This document shows, one piece after another, positions 1 to 11,276 of a stretch of 64,000 nt of DNA (the stretch's first letter is position 1; the number at the start of each line of letters is the position of its first letter). Source of the stretch: Ptychodera flava. Taxonomy: Eukaryota; Hemichordata; Enteropneusta; Ptychoderidae. The notes beneath the pieces were generated by a model. It was given only the letters and a program-made list of their open reading frames with translations. It was not told the DNA's origin and did not search any database. Location of the stretch: contig NW_027248277.1 of assembly GCF_041260155.1 (NCBI RefSeq), positions 20,054,872 through 20,118,871 on the forward strand, given 5' to 3'. The translations under genes and the position numbers were made by a program.

Positions 1-523
1 GGGGTGAGAACATTTTGGAGATGAACACCTATTTCGCGGTGACTTCTTCCTTTATCACCCATTTCTTGAATTTCCTGCGGCTGAACGCGCACCCTCACTT
101 TACCAACCAAAGAACAGCTTTTTTTCTTGTCTTCAAGTATGTGAGACGATGTTAGGGATTGGCCAGTTTGTTCAGCCTCGCGCGCTCTGTACGTAAGCTT
201 ACGTGTGTAGTACTAGTACACACACTCCAGAGTTTGCAGAAGCCGTCTGAGATAGCGTTCTACATTTGCACTATAAATCGGAAGAAAAATGTTGACATTG
301 CACTAAAGCGGTCACTACTCTGACAATTTGTAGCTGTGGTAACGCAACTATTGTTGGCAGGGTATAGCGTGCGCCGCTATGCGGGTCTCAAAAGGCGGGG
401 TTGACCTTTGATGACCTTTTGATGACCTGCATAGCCACGCACCCTACCAGCCAACAGATATCTTCCATAGCACAGCTAGACAATTTGATGCCCAGTGAAG
501 AATGTAGATGTATAATAATAAGA
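1..523. other. No gene recognised; left flank
   Basis: This stretch is richer in G+C and CpG than most of the window. I see no protein family, no convincing exon and no repeat shared with the rest of the window. It could be a regulatory or first-exon region of a gene lying to the left, but nothing here shows that directly. Confidence 0.4.
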
Positions 524-660
524 TTATCACGAAAATACCGCAAAGGATGCACTATGACATCGGCGCCGTACATCACCCTCCGCTTCGCGTCCAGCGATAC
601 GCTGCGCCAATGCCCGGGCGCCAATGTCCTCGTGAATCCTTTGCGGTATTTTCGTAATAA
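524..660. repeat. Near-perfect 25-bp inverted repeat with GC-rich centre (MITE-like hairpin)
   Basis: The left arm (524-548) and right arm (636-660) are reverse complements over 25 bases with one mismatch; each contains GAAAATACCGCAAAGGAT or its complement. The 87-bp centre is GC-rich and CpG-rich, unlike its surroundings. The arms create look-alike open frames on both strands that are not genes. A short non-autonomous DNA element or a hairpin-forming site are the options; target duplications could not be settled by eye. Confidence 0.6.
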
Positions 661-1882
661 CCTCATATTAGTAGGGATTTTAGGTCACGTGACATTTGTG
701 TTGAACGTACGCGTTCGATACAGGTCTAGTCCGAACTTTCGTGTTAATTCTTAAATAGACCAAATAATCAGAGAAAATGAAACTGTTGTGTTGAAGATTA
801 TTATTTTAACTTCATTTTGGGAAATTTTCACTTTTGTACTACGATAAATGGCAAAACAGCACGACTACAAACTCACGCGTACCGGCGATTTTGGCGTCCA
901 ATTATGAGCGTTGTACCGTGACCTCAAATGTCCCGCGAAGGAGATCGAACATATACCTCTTTGATAGGCTCTCCGCATGACTTATTCTGATCGCATCACT
1001 ATTTTTAGGGTTGGTACGAAAGTAGAGATCATGGGCTTCATTTTGAGGGGGCGAACGTTAAAATCGGCCGAGAAAAACTCAATCTGTGATCAAACTTTGT
1101 GTTTCGTTTGTGTTTTTTTGAAAGAAAATCTTGATTTCCTTAAACGTTCGGCCCCAAAATTAATTTTATGATAAATATTAATTGTAATTCTGCAATAATT
1201 ACGAGTCTGACGATGCGAAAAATGATGCTTAAGGCCCTTTTTAGCGAGTATGGTTTCACCCGAACTTTACATCCGGGCACTCCCAGGAATAACATACAAG
1301 TAATCGGCGCTTCGCCGCATGTTCTGTGTCAGGAGGTCTAAGCTGAGTTCCGACGTTCATGATTTTGCAGCTTGATTTGTCTGATTTCTTATCTAACGCA
1401 AGGATCTAGAGAAATATACTTTTCCCTTTCAAACGTTATCTTGTTCGAAGTAGTTTGACTTCCGGGTGATATTTTTCGATAGATACTGAGAAGTTATCAA
1501 GCCAGCACTGCACTGCAGTGTACAACACACTTTGCCGATACTATACTGAAATTTTAGTTTCGATCTTTAGTTCCCGAGAAGGGGACTATTTTGGTTTTCT
1601 CTGAAGAACAAGGCCATAGATCATTAATTTGTTCTTTCCTCATTGATGGTGTCCCTGACTTTGGAAAAGTTGTATTTATACTGGTTTGTATTTCGGACCG
1701 CTGACTTCGACATGTTCGAGGGTCTATGTTATTTCGGGGGCAGCTTAACTTTACATCCAGTTAAATGCAGTTGTTCATTCTATAAATGCGTGTTGCTGTT
1801 TTACGGCATTGACAAAGGGTTGAGAACGAAGTTTTTTTGACTTTTTGGAAGAATATTTTGTTAAATTCCAATCAAGTTCTAA
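661..1882. other. Intergenic, nothing recognised
   Basis: Only short open frames without recognisable domains occur on either strand. No homology to the amplified locus further right was seen. Confidence 0.4.
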
Positions 1883-2131
1883 AATGTCACAGGTATCATT
1901 TGATTGTTTACAGGTATTGTTGTTTATTTGTTTACCTTGTAAATATAAATCTAAATAACTGTTTTCATATATGCAAAGTAAATATGATGGAATATGATTA
2001 TCATATTTCTGTTGATGTTCACAATACATAATGCATACAGCGATCAATGTCACAGGTATCATTTGATTTTTTACAGGTATTGTTTATTTGTTTACCTTGT
2101 AAACAGCATTCTAAATAACCTTTTTCATTTA
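1883..2131 (+). repeat. Two copies of an ~85-bp direct repeat
   Basis: A segment starting AATGTCACAGGTATCATTTG at 1883 recurs at 2046 and keeps the sequence through TTGTTTACCTTGTAAA and the AATAAC stretch after it. The copies are about 163 bp apart and slightly diverged. This is a local duplication of unknown origin. Confidence 0.7.
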
Positions 2132-3160
2132 TAAAAATTAAAAACCATTGAACATTTCGTCAGCAATATCCACAAAAAATTTCATCAATTTTCAATAAGA
2201 AATGCTTGAGTTATTGCAAAAAGCACAAGAAATTGCAATTCTAGTTTTCTCAAACAATGTTCAAAATGGGGTCACCTGGTGGTTATGATAACTACAGGTG
2301 TCTACCATGGCATAATTTCTAAATGGGAAGAAGCTTTTATCAAATTCAACAGGACATATCTCTGCATGTACTGAACCGATTTTCATCAAACAAAATGCAA
2401 TCAATTGGTCTTGAAGAGAGCTTTCTTTTGATATATAATTTATTATTATTGTAGCTGTCTATCAATTTCATGTAAAATCCCTAATATTAGTAAAGTTACG
2501 CGCCGGAAAGGCGCGTCGGAAAATGAAACTGAATGATGAAATTCATGGCTAGCACGATGCATTTTAGGCAAGTATGAGCCCGTGTCGAAATTTAAAAACA
2601 CGCTGACCCCCTAATTGGGCATTTCAAAATAGGTGACCCAATCACCTAAGTGAAAAACCGTAGGGTGACCCCAATGAATCCACCGGCCTCCAAGGCCGAA
2701 GAAACTGACCAGTCCCTCATTCCCGCTAATTTTAAAAGTATCTTGTGCCAATCATCGTAACCAAGCCCCGCCCTAGTACATTTGGTCACACTGAGATAAA
2801 TGTTACACCTTAATTCCAATTCGATACAGTTATTTCCGCCATAGTATGAAAAGATACTGGGCCACGCCCCAAATGAAATGGGAAAATCGGACATTTGGTA
2901 TATTGGAAATTGAAAAAACGGAAATGCGAATTGTGGGAAATAGAGTTTGTCAGAGGGAAATTTGAATGGCCGTAAAGTGCCATCCTCACAGCAGTATACA
3001 CCTGTTTCCTATATTTCAATCTCAGCCCAAAGATTTAAATTTAGAAATAGGCCTAAAAGTTAATAATCAAGATGATAAAACCATTTAATTAGCTCCATTT
3101 CGATTTTCTTTTTTGAAAATGTAAATTGGTTTATTGTTGGCCGAATTGTGCCACGGATTG
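2132..3160. other. Intergenic, nothing recognised
   Basis: AT-rich sequence with short unrecognised open frames. It ends where homology to the amplified locus begins at about 3161. Confidence 0.4.
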
Positions 3161-4128
3161 TAATTGTTCCTCTACTTAAAGCAATAAATCAATATTTTCG
3201 CTTCTTCATTCAATATCAGATGTAACTGTGTCACTGATGTCTAAGATGGAATGGTTTGTACTCATATATTGTTTCATTGTATGACTATGATTTTAATGTA
3301 AAGACGGAAAATGTTACTCTCTAGTTATGTTCATACCAATTAATTGAACAAGATAGACTGGAATTGTCTAAGGCTACTTCTTACTTGGACATTGATCATG
3401 GAAAGACAACGTTAGCGGAAAGAATAATAATTGTGGCATGTCATCTGATGATTGTTGTTCAGGTTTCAGTCCCTACACGATAATCCTGTGGTCAAGGAAG
3501 GGAATGGAGTCAATGATTGTCATGAAAAAACAACAAAAACAAAACCCAACTGGATGTTCATTGGCAGAGCAACTTTAGCTGCATGCTATAAACCCTAAAC
3601 TATAGTCCATGAACATGAAGTAAATAGAGAATTATGTTTTAATACAAAGCTATGGTACTGACTTGCGATCTACCAGGCCAAATACATGTACTATGTCTGA
3701 TCTGAGTTATAATGCAGACACTGGACCATGCATTGATATGCTCATTCAGATGAGAGTAGTATAATATATTTCATCTTTACATCTTTTTTTAGATTAAATA
3801 TCTGCATAGTGTCATAGGTCACTCCAGGGGGAGGGTTCAAAGTGTTTATCCTTTGGTCAAAAGACCAACTCTCCAGCGAACTTTCACCCATATTTCCTTC
3901 TATAAAGGTCCAAATTTACCACAGAAACAAATAGATTGGGCCAAAGGATATAGTGGTGAAATGGTAAACCTTTGACCATGATATATAACCACGTGCACTG
4001 ATTTCAATACAAACCTGAACCTCGATACCCAGCAATGTCAACGAAAGAGTCATAAGGTATATCTAATGAAAAACTTACCCCAAGTTCAACATCACCAGGA
4101 CGTTATCACTGGATCTCATCTATTTGCT
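3161..4128 (-). repeat. Remnant of an upstream copy of the amplified locus (block Y, partial)
   Basis: From TAATTGTTCC at 3161 the sequence matches 14,130 onward and 56,672 onward, which lie left of the EGF-gene tail exons in later units. This copy is shorter and more diverged. It ends at a partial tail exon (4079-4128, minus strand) that keeps a good GTAAGT donor and the reading for GDVEL but lacks its upstream part. It is the leftmost trace of a further unit. Confidence 0.65.
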
Positions 4129-4300
4129 CCAGTTGATCAAATACTGGATACTAAGTTACAAAATTGGTATCAAAAGTGACCAACTTAGTGAAAACTGAGT
4201 CAAGAATTAGCAATAATGTAAGAAAAGAGTCACCGAATTGGTAAAAAAGTAACCAATATTACAGCATACTGCAGTTACAAAATTGGTAACAAAGTATGGA
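4129..4300. repeat. Degenerate minisatellite, TTACAAAATTGGTAAC type
   Basis: Imperfect repeats of a roughly 40-bp motif containing AATTGGTAACAAAGTAACCAA. The same array type recurs at 16,040-16,350, 45,600-45,910 and 59,560-59,990, always beside the EGF exons or their remnants, so it is part of the amplified locus (intronic). Confidence 0.6.
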
Positions 4301-7231
4301 ACAAAGTGAATGGAAGGCAAAACTAAGACAGGTAAGTCCATAGAGACACAGATTGCCAAATCCAATTCTCTACAGCTGTGCATGTACCATATCAGTTGTG
4401 TGAAATTGTGTGGAATGTTGAAATTCATTAGCCTGTCGCAAATTCTGTCCTATGAGGCCTGCATAGGCATGACACAGCAGAGATAGTTGTCAATGAGAGC
4501 AGCTACAACATTAATGACAGGGAACTCAAGACCACTAGTCTAAGAAATGTCATATGTAGTGGAGCATGGTGGTGTGTTTTTGATCCTATTCCACCTATCA
4601 AATACTAAATGTAGCAGTCCATCTTCCAATAATTCAATAGGAATCAGACAAAAGGCTGTTTTGGTTGTAGGATTCATGGCTTCAAAGACAGATGCATGTG
4701 AACAGTTTAGTCCAACTGAAAAATATATAGTCATGCTTACATATTGGTGCACCAGCCAACATGACAGCTTGGTTTGGCAAATGCATATTACCTTAATGAA
4801 CTGTCAATTTAAAAACAATATGTAAAGTAATATTATAATTAGAACGAATAAACTTTATTTACAACTTGTGTTACACATAAAATAGCTCTCTTTAAATAAG
4901 TTATTTCTCTTGAGAAAATCTAATGACAAAACATGAAATAATAATAACAGCACACAAATGTGTAAAAATTGTAAAACATCAAAACGTGTAATGGCAAACA
5001 CACACTATCAAAACTCAGAAATCTGTTAGAGGCAGAATGATAGAGGCATGGACAAAAATAATACATTTCACCTGCTTTCTCAACAGCTTTAAAAGGAAAA
5101 CCATTAAGATGCACTCTTTCTTTTTCTAATTTTCATAATTACAAGCAATTTTTTCATTTCAAGCTTGCCAAACATTCATTCTAATTTCAACTCTGGGTGC
5201 TGAGGTTTCACGCTCACTGAGTATTTTTTCAAAATAAGTAAATCCTATAGCTATATATCTTTTTGTACAGCATTGTTGAACTTCACACTTTTCTGTTTTT
5301 CATGCTGAAAATATTTTTCAGAATTACTGGCAGCTAAGAATGAACATTTAAATTCAATATTTTGACTCAACGATTAAGTCAAATTGTTTGAGTCATAGTT
5401 GCCAGTGTCATTTCTCTTCACATGAAATCAAATTTTTGTTGAACTAGGACTCAAAATTAAATAATGTACTTTCTAATCACAATTTTCATATGTCTCTGCT
5501 GTTAATTCATGATATTAAACTATTACCACATTGTTCAAAATCTTCCTTTGTTAAATTCTAGCACTAATATCATTTGCAGTCTTCATTATTGAGTGTAAAA
5601 TGTGAGCAACATTTTATGTTGTTAATTACTTGACTGGCAAGTCGAAAGACAATACCACCAGAAGGACCCCATCAACACCCACTGCAATGACACATCCCAT
5701 GTCTCACATTGTGGCTTGGATAAGGGTTTAGGGTGGATATCAAGGAAGTAACTGTGGTTGAACCACCATTGGTAGGACTTATTACCGTGGTAAAGAAAGA
5801 CATATTGTTATTTTGACTTCAGCATACGGAATAACAAAGCAAGTTGGTAAGAAGTAATATTTGTATCACCTTTTTATAGACCTTAATTAAATTTACAGAA
5901 ATGGACAAAGCTGTAACAAAGTAGCAAAGAAAAATAAATTCTTTGGCACATTTCTTTCTAAATTCTAGCTGCCTTTGGCACTTTTATTCTATTTACATTG
6001 CTTTTTCACCTGAAAAAATTGAATACTGCTAGGTAATTTTAATGGCAAAATGTAAACAAAACGCTTCATGACAAGCACACACAATAATGTATCTTTTTGA
6101 TACATAAATAAGACATAGTCAAGATATTGGCATCAAGTCTTTGATTGGCTGTTGGTTTACCAAAGTATACTGCTTAGCCAATCAAGTAGCTTTTAACAAA
6201 GCCAATGCAAATTAAAGCATGAATGGCTGACTATGATTGGATGACTGTAAATAGTGAAGGCTGGCAAGTTATTATCTTCTCTCTTGTGGAAGATTATGTA
6301 ATAGCACACATGATTTCAAAAGTCCTCATTATTTCAAACATTACAGTCTGAACAGTCTGAAAAATAACAATAAATAGAAAATGTTTCATTCAACAAAATT
6401 GCAAATAAATGTTAACACAAAAATTCCCATTTTCTTACTTTTACAGGATGTGATGAAAAATTACAAGGCGTACAAGAAAGCTTAGTTTTGTGGTGGTCAT
6501 TAACTACAAACAACCCTACTTTTTGATGGAAAGTACCGTGTTTTGTACAAGCAGACATCATACTGTAAAGAGTTTTGACAAGGTTCAAATGAGAAAAGTG
6601 GTAAGAAATCCTCTGATTATCACTCTTCATAATTGAGGAATTTCTTGATGATGTGCTGCTGATTACAACATAGCTGTCCTTATTTTGTGATAAAATCAAT
6701 GTTTTTCTTAGAAGATGTACTGACTTAGACTAAGGGTTACATGATAAATAGATGGGAGCAAAGTGAGGTTTATGGAGAAATGTCTGTTGTTGCCTTTTAG
6801 CCCCTGCCATAAAAGTTTGGTAGACATGAAAATTCAGGGGCATTTTCATATACTTGTGTAAAGTTTGAAGTATTTATATGTGATAGTTTAGTAATGTTGG
6901 TTATCTTCAAATGTAAGCTCATCTGCTTTCCTCTTTTTGCACTGCACTTGTTTTTGAGGGTAATTTGTAACATTGCAACTTTCAGCTACAGGGCACCTAA
7001 CACTTTTGATAATTTTGAACAATTAAAAGATCATATTCTCCCAAATTAGTTTCAATCATGTTCAAAGTGAACGTCACTTCGTGTGAAAGTTGGTGCATTT
7101 ATGAGAAATAAATAGTGAAAATGGGTATAGACGCCTGGCTGTTTAACAGAGTGTCTGACACGTCACTTTGTCATAGCAATATTCAAGACTTACATGGATA
7201 CAACATTCAACATCACTTTGGTAGTTTCATG

Positions 7232-7378
7232 TCACATGGTTTTTGGTATATTTGGTAAATTTGCAGAAATGTCAATATCTTCATTGGCATATGCAAAATT
7301 GCTCATGCCGGTATGGTATTGTATAATGGCAATGGTATCTATAGAGTATATTCCAGTTTGATAGTGTATCAGTGGGTA
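7232..7378 (-). CDS. Last coding exon of the EGF/TM gene, locus A (altered C-terminus)
   Basis: On the minus strand a pyrimidine-rich acceptor (CTTTATTTACAG) is followed by 48 codons and a stop. The exon opens with YPLIHYQTGIYSIDT. The intact exon of locus C opens with YQPIHYPTGIYSIDS and then runs into a different C-terminus. Loci A and B share a deletion here, about 570 bp shorter than locus C. It removed the original coding end, so the frame now reads sequence that is 3' flank in locus C. The phase-0 start fits the phase-0 donor of the tail exon at 15,122. Whether this copy is expressed cannot be told. Confidence 0.55.
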   Translation of the reverse strand, partial: YPLIHYQTGIYSIDTIAIIQYHTGMSNFAYANEDIDISANLPNIPKTM

Positions 7379-8499
7379 CTGTAAATAAAGAAAAAATGAA
7401 ATGATGAAAATCAAATCTCATCTACAGAATAGAAACTTTCAGATTATGTGATCCATTACAACTGACAGATTAAGTAATGATGAAATAACGAAAACATGTT
7501 TTATGAAAAGTTTGACAAAATAATACACATGTAAACATATCTAAATGATCTGTCAGTGCGATAATTATTTTAATAATTCATGAGGAGAAAAATAAATAAT
7601 AATAAAATTATGACTGTGACTATGCTTTTATTCTTGTTGCAATTTCTCATGAATAGCAAAATCCACTGGGTATTTGATTGAAACAAGAATCAAGATTCGA
7701 TATTACCATTGAACCAATAGAGAATATTTCACATGCATGCCATTGTACATATGTATGACATATATTGTGTAAGCAGTCTTTCAGAATATCTTTGAATTTC
7801 ATAACTTTACTCCAAAATAACTAACATTCTTATTTTTTGTTTGATAATTCATCAAATTTGAAGAAGACATTTGGTACAAAGAGGCATAAAAATATAACTT
7901 TCAGTTACAGAGTGATTCATTTACGAAGTAAAAAAAATATTAACTTCCAAAATTCTATGATGGTACAAATTTCATCAAAATTTAAACAAAAGGAGACTGG
8001 CCAGGTCAATTACATACAGTTGAAAACATGTTGAAACACCAACCACATAGCCTGTCAACACAACATCTATATGTGCAATACACTATTAATATTTACATTT
8101 GGATTCCAGAAATGATCTACATTTGAAACTTCTTACACAGTCTTGTATGTGAATCTTACGCTCCAAGCACCCTACAAGCAATTTCAAAGCAACAAGAGAG
8201 GTGCTTCATAATGACATTTTTTGACCAAGGATGATAAATCACGAATTGCATTGTGATTAAACAGGTTTTCTTTATGTGAGAGCATCCCTAACAAAATAGA
8301 AGGCAATTGAGCATAATGATTTGTTACAAGATTTCAAACCACAAATTAAAGAAATGCACAAAATCAGTTACAAATAAAGAATTTACAGATATCATTATCA
8401 AATAAAAAATAACATAAACTTTAGAAATTGTACATGAATAGCTGATATCTGCAAACATTACATACTTGTTAATATTGACATACATATTATACCCAGCCA

Positions 8500-8863
8500 A
8501 CTAATGTTATTGCGGAGCTCTTGCACCAGAAAATACTTCAGTTAAGATTCTTTGTGAACTGAGGTTCTGCCAGAACTCAGTTTAAAATCCCTACGTAAAC
8601 AATGGTCTTGTTGTTAAGGTGACTCCGACCTCAGCATTGTCAGCATTCATATGTATTGACTGATCAAGAAGTAGGTCACCTAGAACAGCCTAGCTGAGCA
8701 TACAAAACCACGATAGAATTTGCTTCACTACAATACTAAAGTTAGTTGGTGAGTCATTCAACACAATGAACAGCATTTACAATATCATGTTGAGGGGTCT
8801 TATCTGCTATCAACTCAGAACTTGCCTCTTAATTAGGTTGGTTCACTGACATACCTATGCACA
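8500..8863 (+). promoter_or_regulatory. Conserved 5' flank of TRIM-A with imperfect palindrome
   Basis: About 360 bp upstream of the TRIM-A start codon is nearly identical to the flank of TRIM-B (20,736-21,089) and recognisable at TRIM-C (52,755-53,180). At 8557-8582 a 26-bp imperfect palindrome (AACTGAGGTTCT, 3-bp spacer, AGAACTCAGTT) is followed at once by TTTAAAAT. It is kept in all three copies. A transcription-factor dimer site near a weak TATA-like element is a plausible reading; the function is inferred. Confidence 0.4.
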
Positions 8864-10666
8864 ATGGCTGCTGCTTCTGAACACAAAGTTTTGGAAGAAA
8901 TTGGTGAAGATTTCCTGTGTTGTACCATCTGTCTGGAGCAGTTCAAGTCTCCTAAAATTCTACCATGTCTGCATACATTCTGTGAGCAGTGTTTAGTCAC
9001 ACTGGTTGAGAAGACTGGCTCTCTAAACTGTCCAGAATGTCGACAGCAATATCAGCTTCCTGTTGGAGGAGTTCCAGCGATAAAAGGCAACTTCTTCATG
9101 AACAATCTGATTGAAATATTCAAGCAACGACTAGAGTCTATGCAGGGGACCGACATCAAATGTGAAGGCTGCCAACAGAATAGAGTGACTCACAGGTGCG
9201 TGGAGTGTAAACTCTATTTTTGTAAGAACTGTAAACGGGCACATGAAAATATTCCAATGACACGGTCACATAAACTAACAATGACCATTGGTGAATATGA
9301 AGAAGCAACGTTAACCCATCCAATTACACTACAAGCAGTGGAATATTGCAATGTCCATACAACGAATGAAATTGAATTCTACTGTGAAACCTGTCAGATA
9401 CCTGTCTGTACAAACTGCACCATAGTCAAACACCGCATACCAGAACATGTACACAGAGACTTGAAAGATGCAGCAGATGAGTATCTTACAGAATTGAAAG
9501 CCATGGTTGACAAACTGAAAGTGAAAGAACAGGAAGCTGAAAAGAACAAAACCCTGGCCAAGCAGATACACACTGATCTTACAGAGCAATGCAGCAGAGA
9601 AGAAAGGAAGGTGAGAATGAAAGCAGAAGAAATCATCAAGAAAATAAAGAGAGAAGAGCAGAGACTGATAGATGAACTGAAAAACAATTACAAAATGAAA
9701 ATTAAAAGAGCAGCTGTTGATATCGATGAGATGGAATTAAAACATGGTAACATTAAGAGTGCAGGCAACTACATAGAAACACTGATGCATCATGGGAATG
9801 CTGCTCAACTTCTCTCCACAAAGGGTGATGTTGGCACTCGTATCAAGCAACTGATTACCATGGAAACAACAGCAAAATCTGAGGATGAGGACTTCATATT
9901 CACACCACATGATGAGCTATGTGAGCATGGAATTCTGGGAATCCTAAAATCTGATGTGTATGTGCCAAAGTGTACAGCTGAAAACATTCCAAAACAACTC
10001 TGGAAAGGTGACTCTGCAGACCTACTGATCACAACCAGAGATTCCACAGGAAAACAAGTCATCCCAAAACAACCAGTGAAAGCCAAGGTAAGAAAACCTG
10101 GTGCATCATGGGAAGACATCAATGTAACTGATAACAGAGATGGTACACACAGAGTTACAATGGCTGGACAATTGGATGGAAAATATCAAGTTACCATGAC
10201 AATAGGAGGTCAACCAATACCAGGCTGTCCTGTCATCATACCTGTCATCAAAGGATTGGTGAAGACCATTGGCAGTGAAGGAATTGCTGAGGGACAGTAC
10301 AAACATCCCTTGAGTGTGGCCATAAACAAAGACAGGGACATCGTCACTGCTGACATAGACAATAATAGGTTGCAGATAACCACCAGAGAGGGAATATTTA
10401 AGAAAATTTTAGAATTAAAACATTTTAACAAACCTTTCAGACCAGGTGATATAGCTATATCAAGTGATAATACACACTATAGTTTAGATTACAACAATAA
10501 GCAAGTAGTTGTCAGTGATGAGAATGGACATGTCATCAGATACTTTGGACAAAATGAGTTGAAAGATCCATATGATATTGGGATTAGTCCTGTAGATGGC
10601 AATGTCTATGTGACAGACTGTGATGGGCATTTGTCAGGGTTTATACAAAACATGGCAAATACCTAA
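8864..10666 (+). CDS. TRIM-A: RING/B-box/coiled-coil/filamin/NHL protein (TRIM2/3-like architecture)
   Basis: A single-exon frame of 600 codons. The C3HC4 RING finger uses C20, C23, C35, H37, C40, C43, C56 and C59, the signature of a ubiquitin E3 ligase. B-box 1 lies at about 100-138 and B-box 2 at about 161-200. A charged coiled coil (about 200-300) should drive dimerisation. A filamin-type domain (about 365-465) contains ADLLITTRDSTGK and DNRDGTHRV, and NHL beta-propeller repeats start at about 470. Compared with the paralogues, one base is missing near 10,620, so this frame stops early; the remaining NHL repeats lie downstream out of frame. Substrate-binding blades may therefore be lost, unless the base loss is a sequence error. 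The gene lies inside the last intron of the opposite-strand EGF gene. Confidence 0.9.
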   Translation: MAAASEHKVLEEIGEDFLCCTICLEQFKSPKILPCLHTFCEQCLVTLVEKTGSLNCPECRQQYQLPVGGVPAIKGNFFMNNLIEIFKQRLESMQGTDIKCEGCQQNRVTHRCVECKLYFCKNCKRAHENIPMTRSHKLTMTIGEYEEATLTHPITLQAVEYCNVHTTNEIEFYCETCQIPVCTNCTIVKHRIPEHVHRDLKDAADEYLTELKAMVDKLKVKEQEAEKNKTLAKQIHTDLTEQCSREERKVRMKAEEIIKKIKREEQRLIDELKNNYKMKIKRAAVDIDEMELKHGNIKSAGNYIETLMHHGNAAQLLSTKGDVGTRIKQLITMETTAKSEDEDFIFTPHDELCEHGILGILKSDVYVPKCTAENIPKQLWKGDSADLLITTRDSTGKQVIPKQPVKAKVRKPGASWEDINVTDNRDGTHRVTMAGQLDGKYQVTMTIGGQPIPGCPVIIPVIKGLVKTIGSEGIAEGQYKHPLSVAINKDRDIVTADIDNNRLQITTREGIFKKILELKHFNKPFRPGDIAISSDNTHYSLDYNNKQVVVSDENGHVIRYFGQNELKDPYDIGISPVDGNVYVTDCDGHLSGFIQNMANT

Positions 10667-11062
10667 AGTCATTTGGGTCAGAAGGTCAAGGTCGAGGGCA
10701 ATTCAATTTTCCCTGGGGTGTAGTCATAACAAGTACAGGAATGGTATTTGTAGCAGACTGTTTAAACCAGCGTATCCAGGTATTCAATGCAGATGACCAG
10801 TATTTGTATTCCTTTGATTGTCTGAGTGGGGATGGTAAGATGGGATACCAAGGGGAATAGCAATTGAAAATGATAAATATGTCTATGTTGCTGCTGGTAA
10901 CAGTCTACTGAAGTTTGAGAGTAGTGGTAAGTTTGTTTGTCGTATTGATAGTGACAGGGATGGGCTGACCTGGCCCGCTGGTATAGCACTGACAGATGAT
11001 GTACCTTGCAGGGTGATTGTAGCTGATAGGGACAACCACTGCATTAAAGTGTTTGTACAGTG
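10667..11062 (+). pseudogene. Out-of-frame remainder of TRIM-A NHL repeats
   Basis: This segment continues the propeller of TRIM-A in other frames, with SSGKFVCRIDSD-like and VVVADRDNHCIKVFVQ-like reading near the end, as in TRIM-B and TRIM-C. At least one more single-base loss occurs near 10,850 relative to TRIM-C (ATACCAAGGGG against ATACCCCCAGGG). The ancestral stop is the TGA at 11,060-11,062. A polyadenylation-like AATAAA follows at about 11,070. Confidence 0.75.
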
Positions 11063-11276
11063 ATAACATAACAATAAATTGTACCAGACTGTGTTTTGTT
11101 GACATTGGTCAGATCCAGAGACATTTTTGCTCTACATCTTACAAATGCAAATGATATGTACTGAATATTTGTTCATCTTTTACAAGCAATTTAATCAAAA
11201 CATCGATATGTTGTAAAGGAAAAGAAAAAATTTAATTCCCTCACAACAGTATTTGATTAGGCTTATTCTTGTCATA

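Larger units (their letters stand above)
4200..8863. repeat. Block X, copy 1 of 4 (mostly non-coding part of the amplified locus)
   Basis: This region aligns closely with 16,300-21,089 and, less closely, with 45,830-49,560 and 60,740-64,000. It runs from a decayed EGF exon remnant (ACAGCTGTGCATGTACCAT at about 4375) past the last exon of the EGF gene to the TRIM promoter. It contains many short open frames; apart from the last exon I accept none as coding. One, minus strand at about 4545-4715, is discussed as a candidate exon in the findings. Confidence 0.75.

Noticed and set aside
388-754. Overlapping open frames on both strands sharing the reading RKYRKG
   Set aside because: Both come from the two arms of the inverted repeat at 524-660, which reads alike on either strand. 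No domain or splice support.
2646-3019. Two overlapping minus-strand open frames
   Set aside because: No recognisable domain, no good splice borders and low-complexity composition.
6412-6699. Minus-strand open frame of 95 codons conserved in block X copies
   Set aside because: The counterparts in other copies are open in different frames or strands and are interrupted by indels; the similarity reflects recent duplication, not protein constraint.
9329-10431. Several minus-strand open frames of 66-105 codons opposite TRIM-A, repeated opposite TRIM-C
   Set aside because: They are antisense shadows of the conserved TRIM coding sequence.
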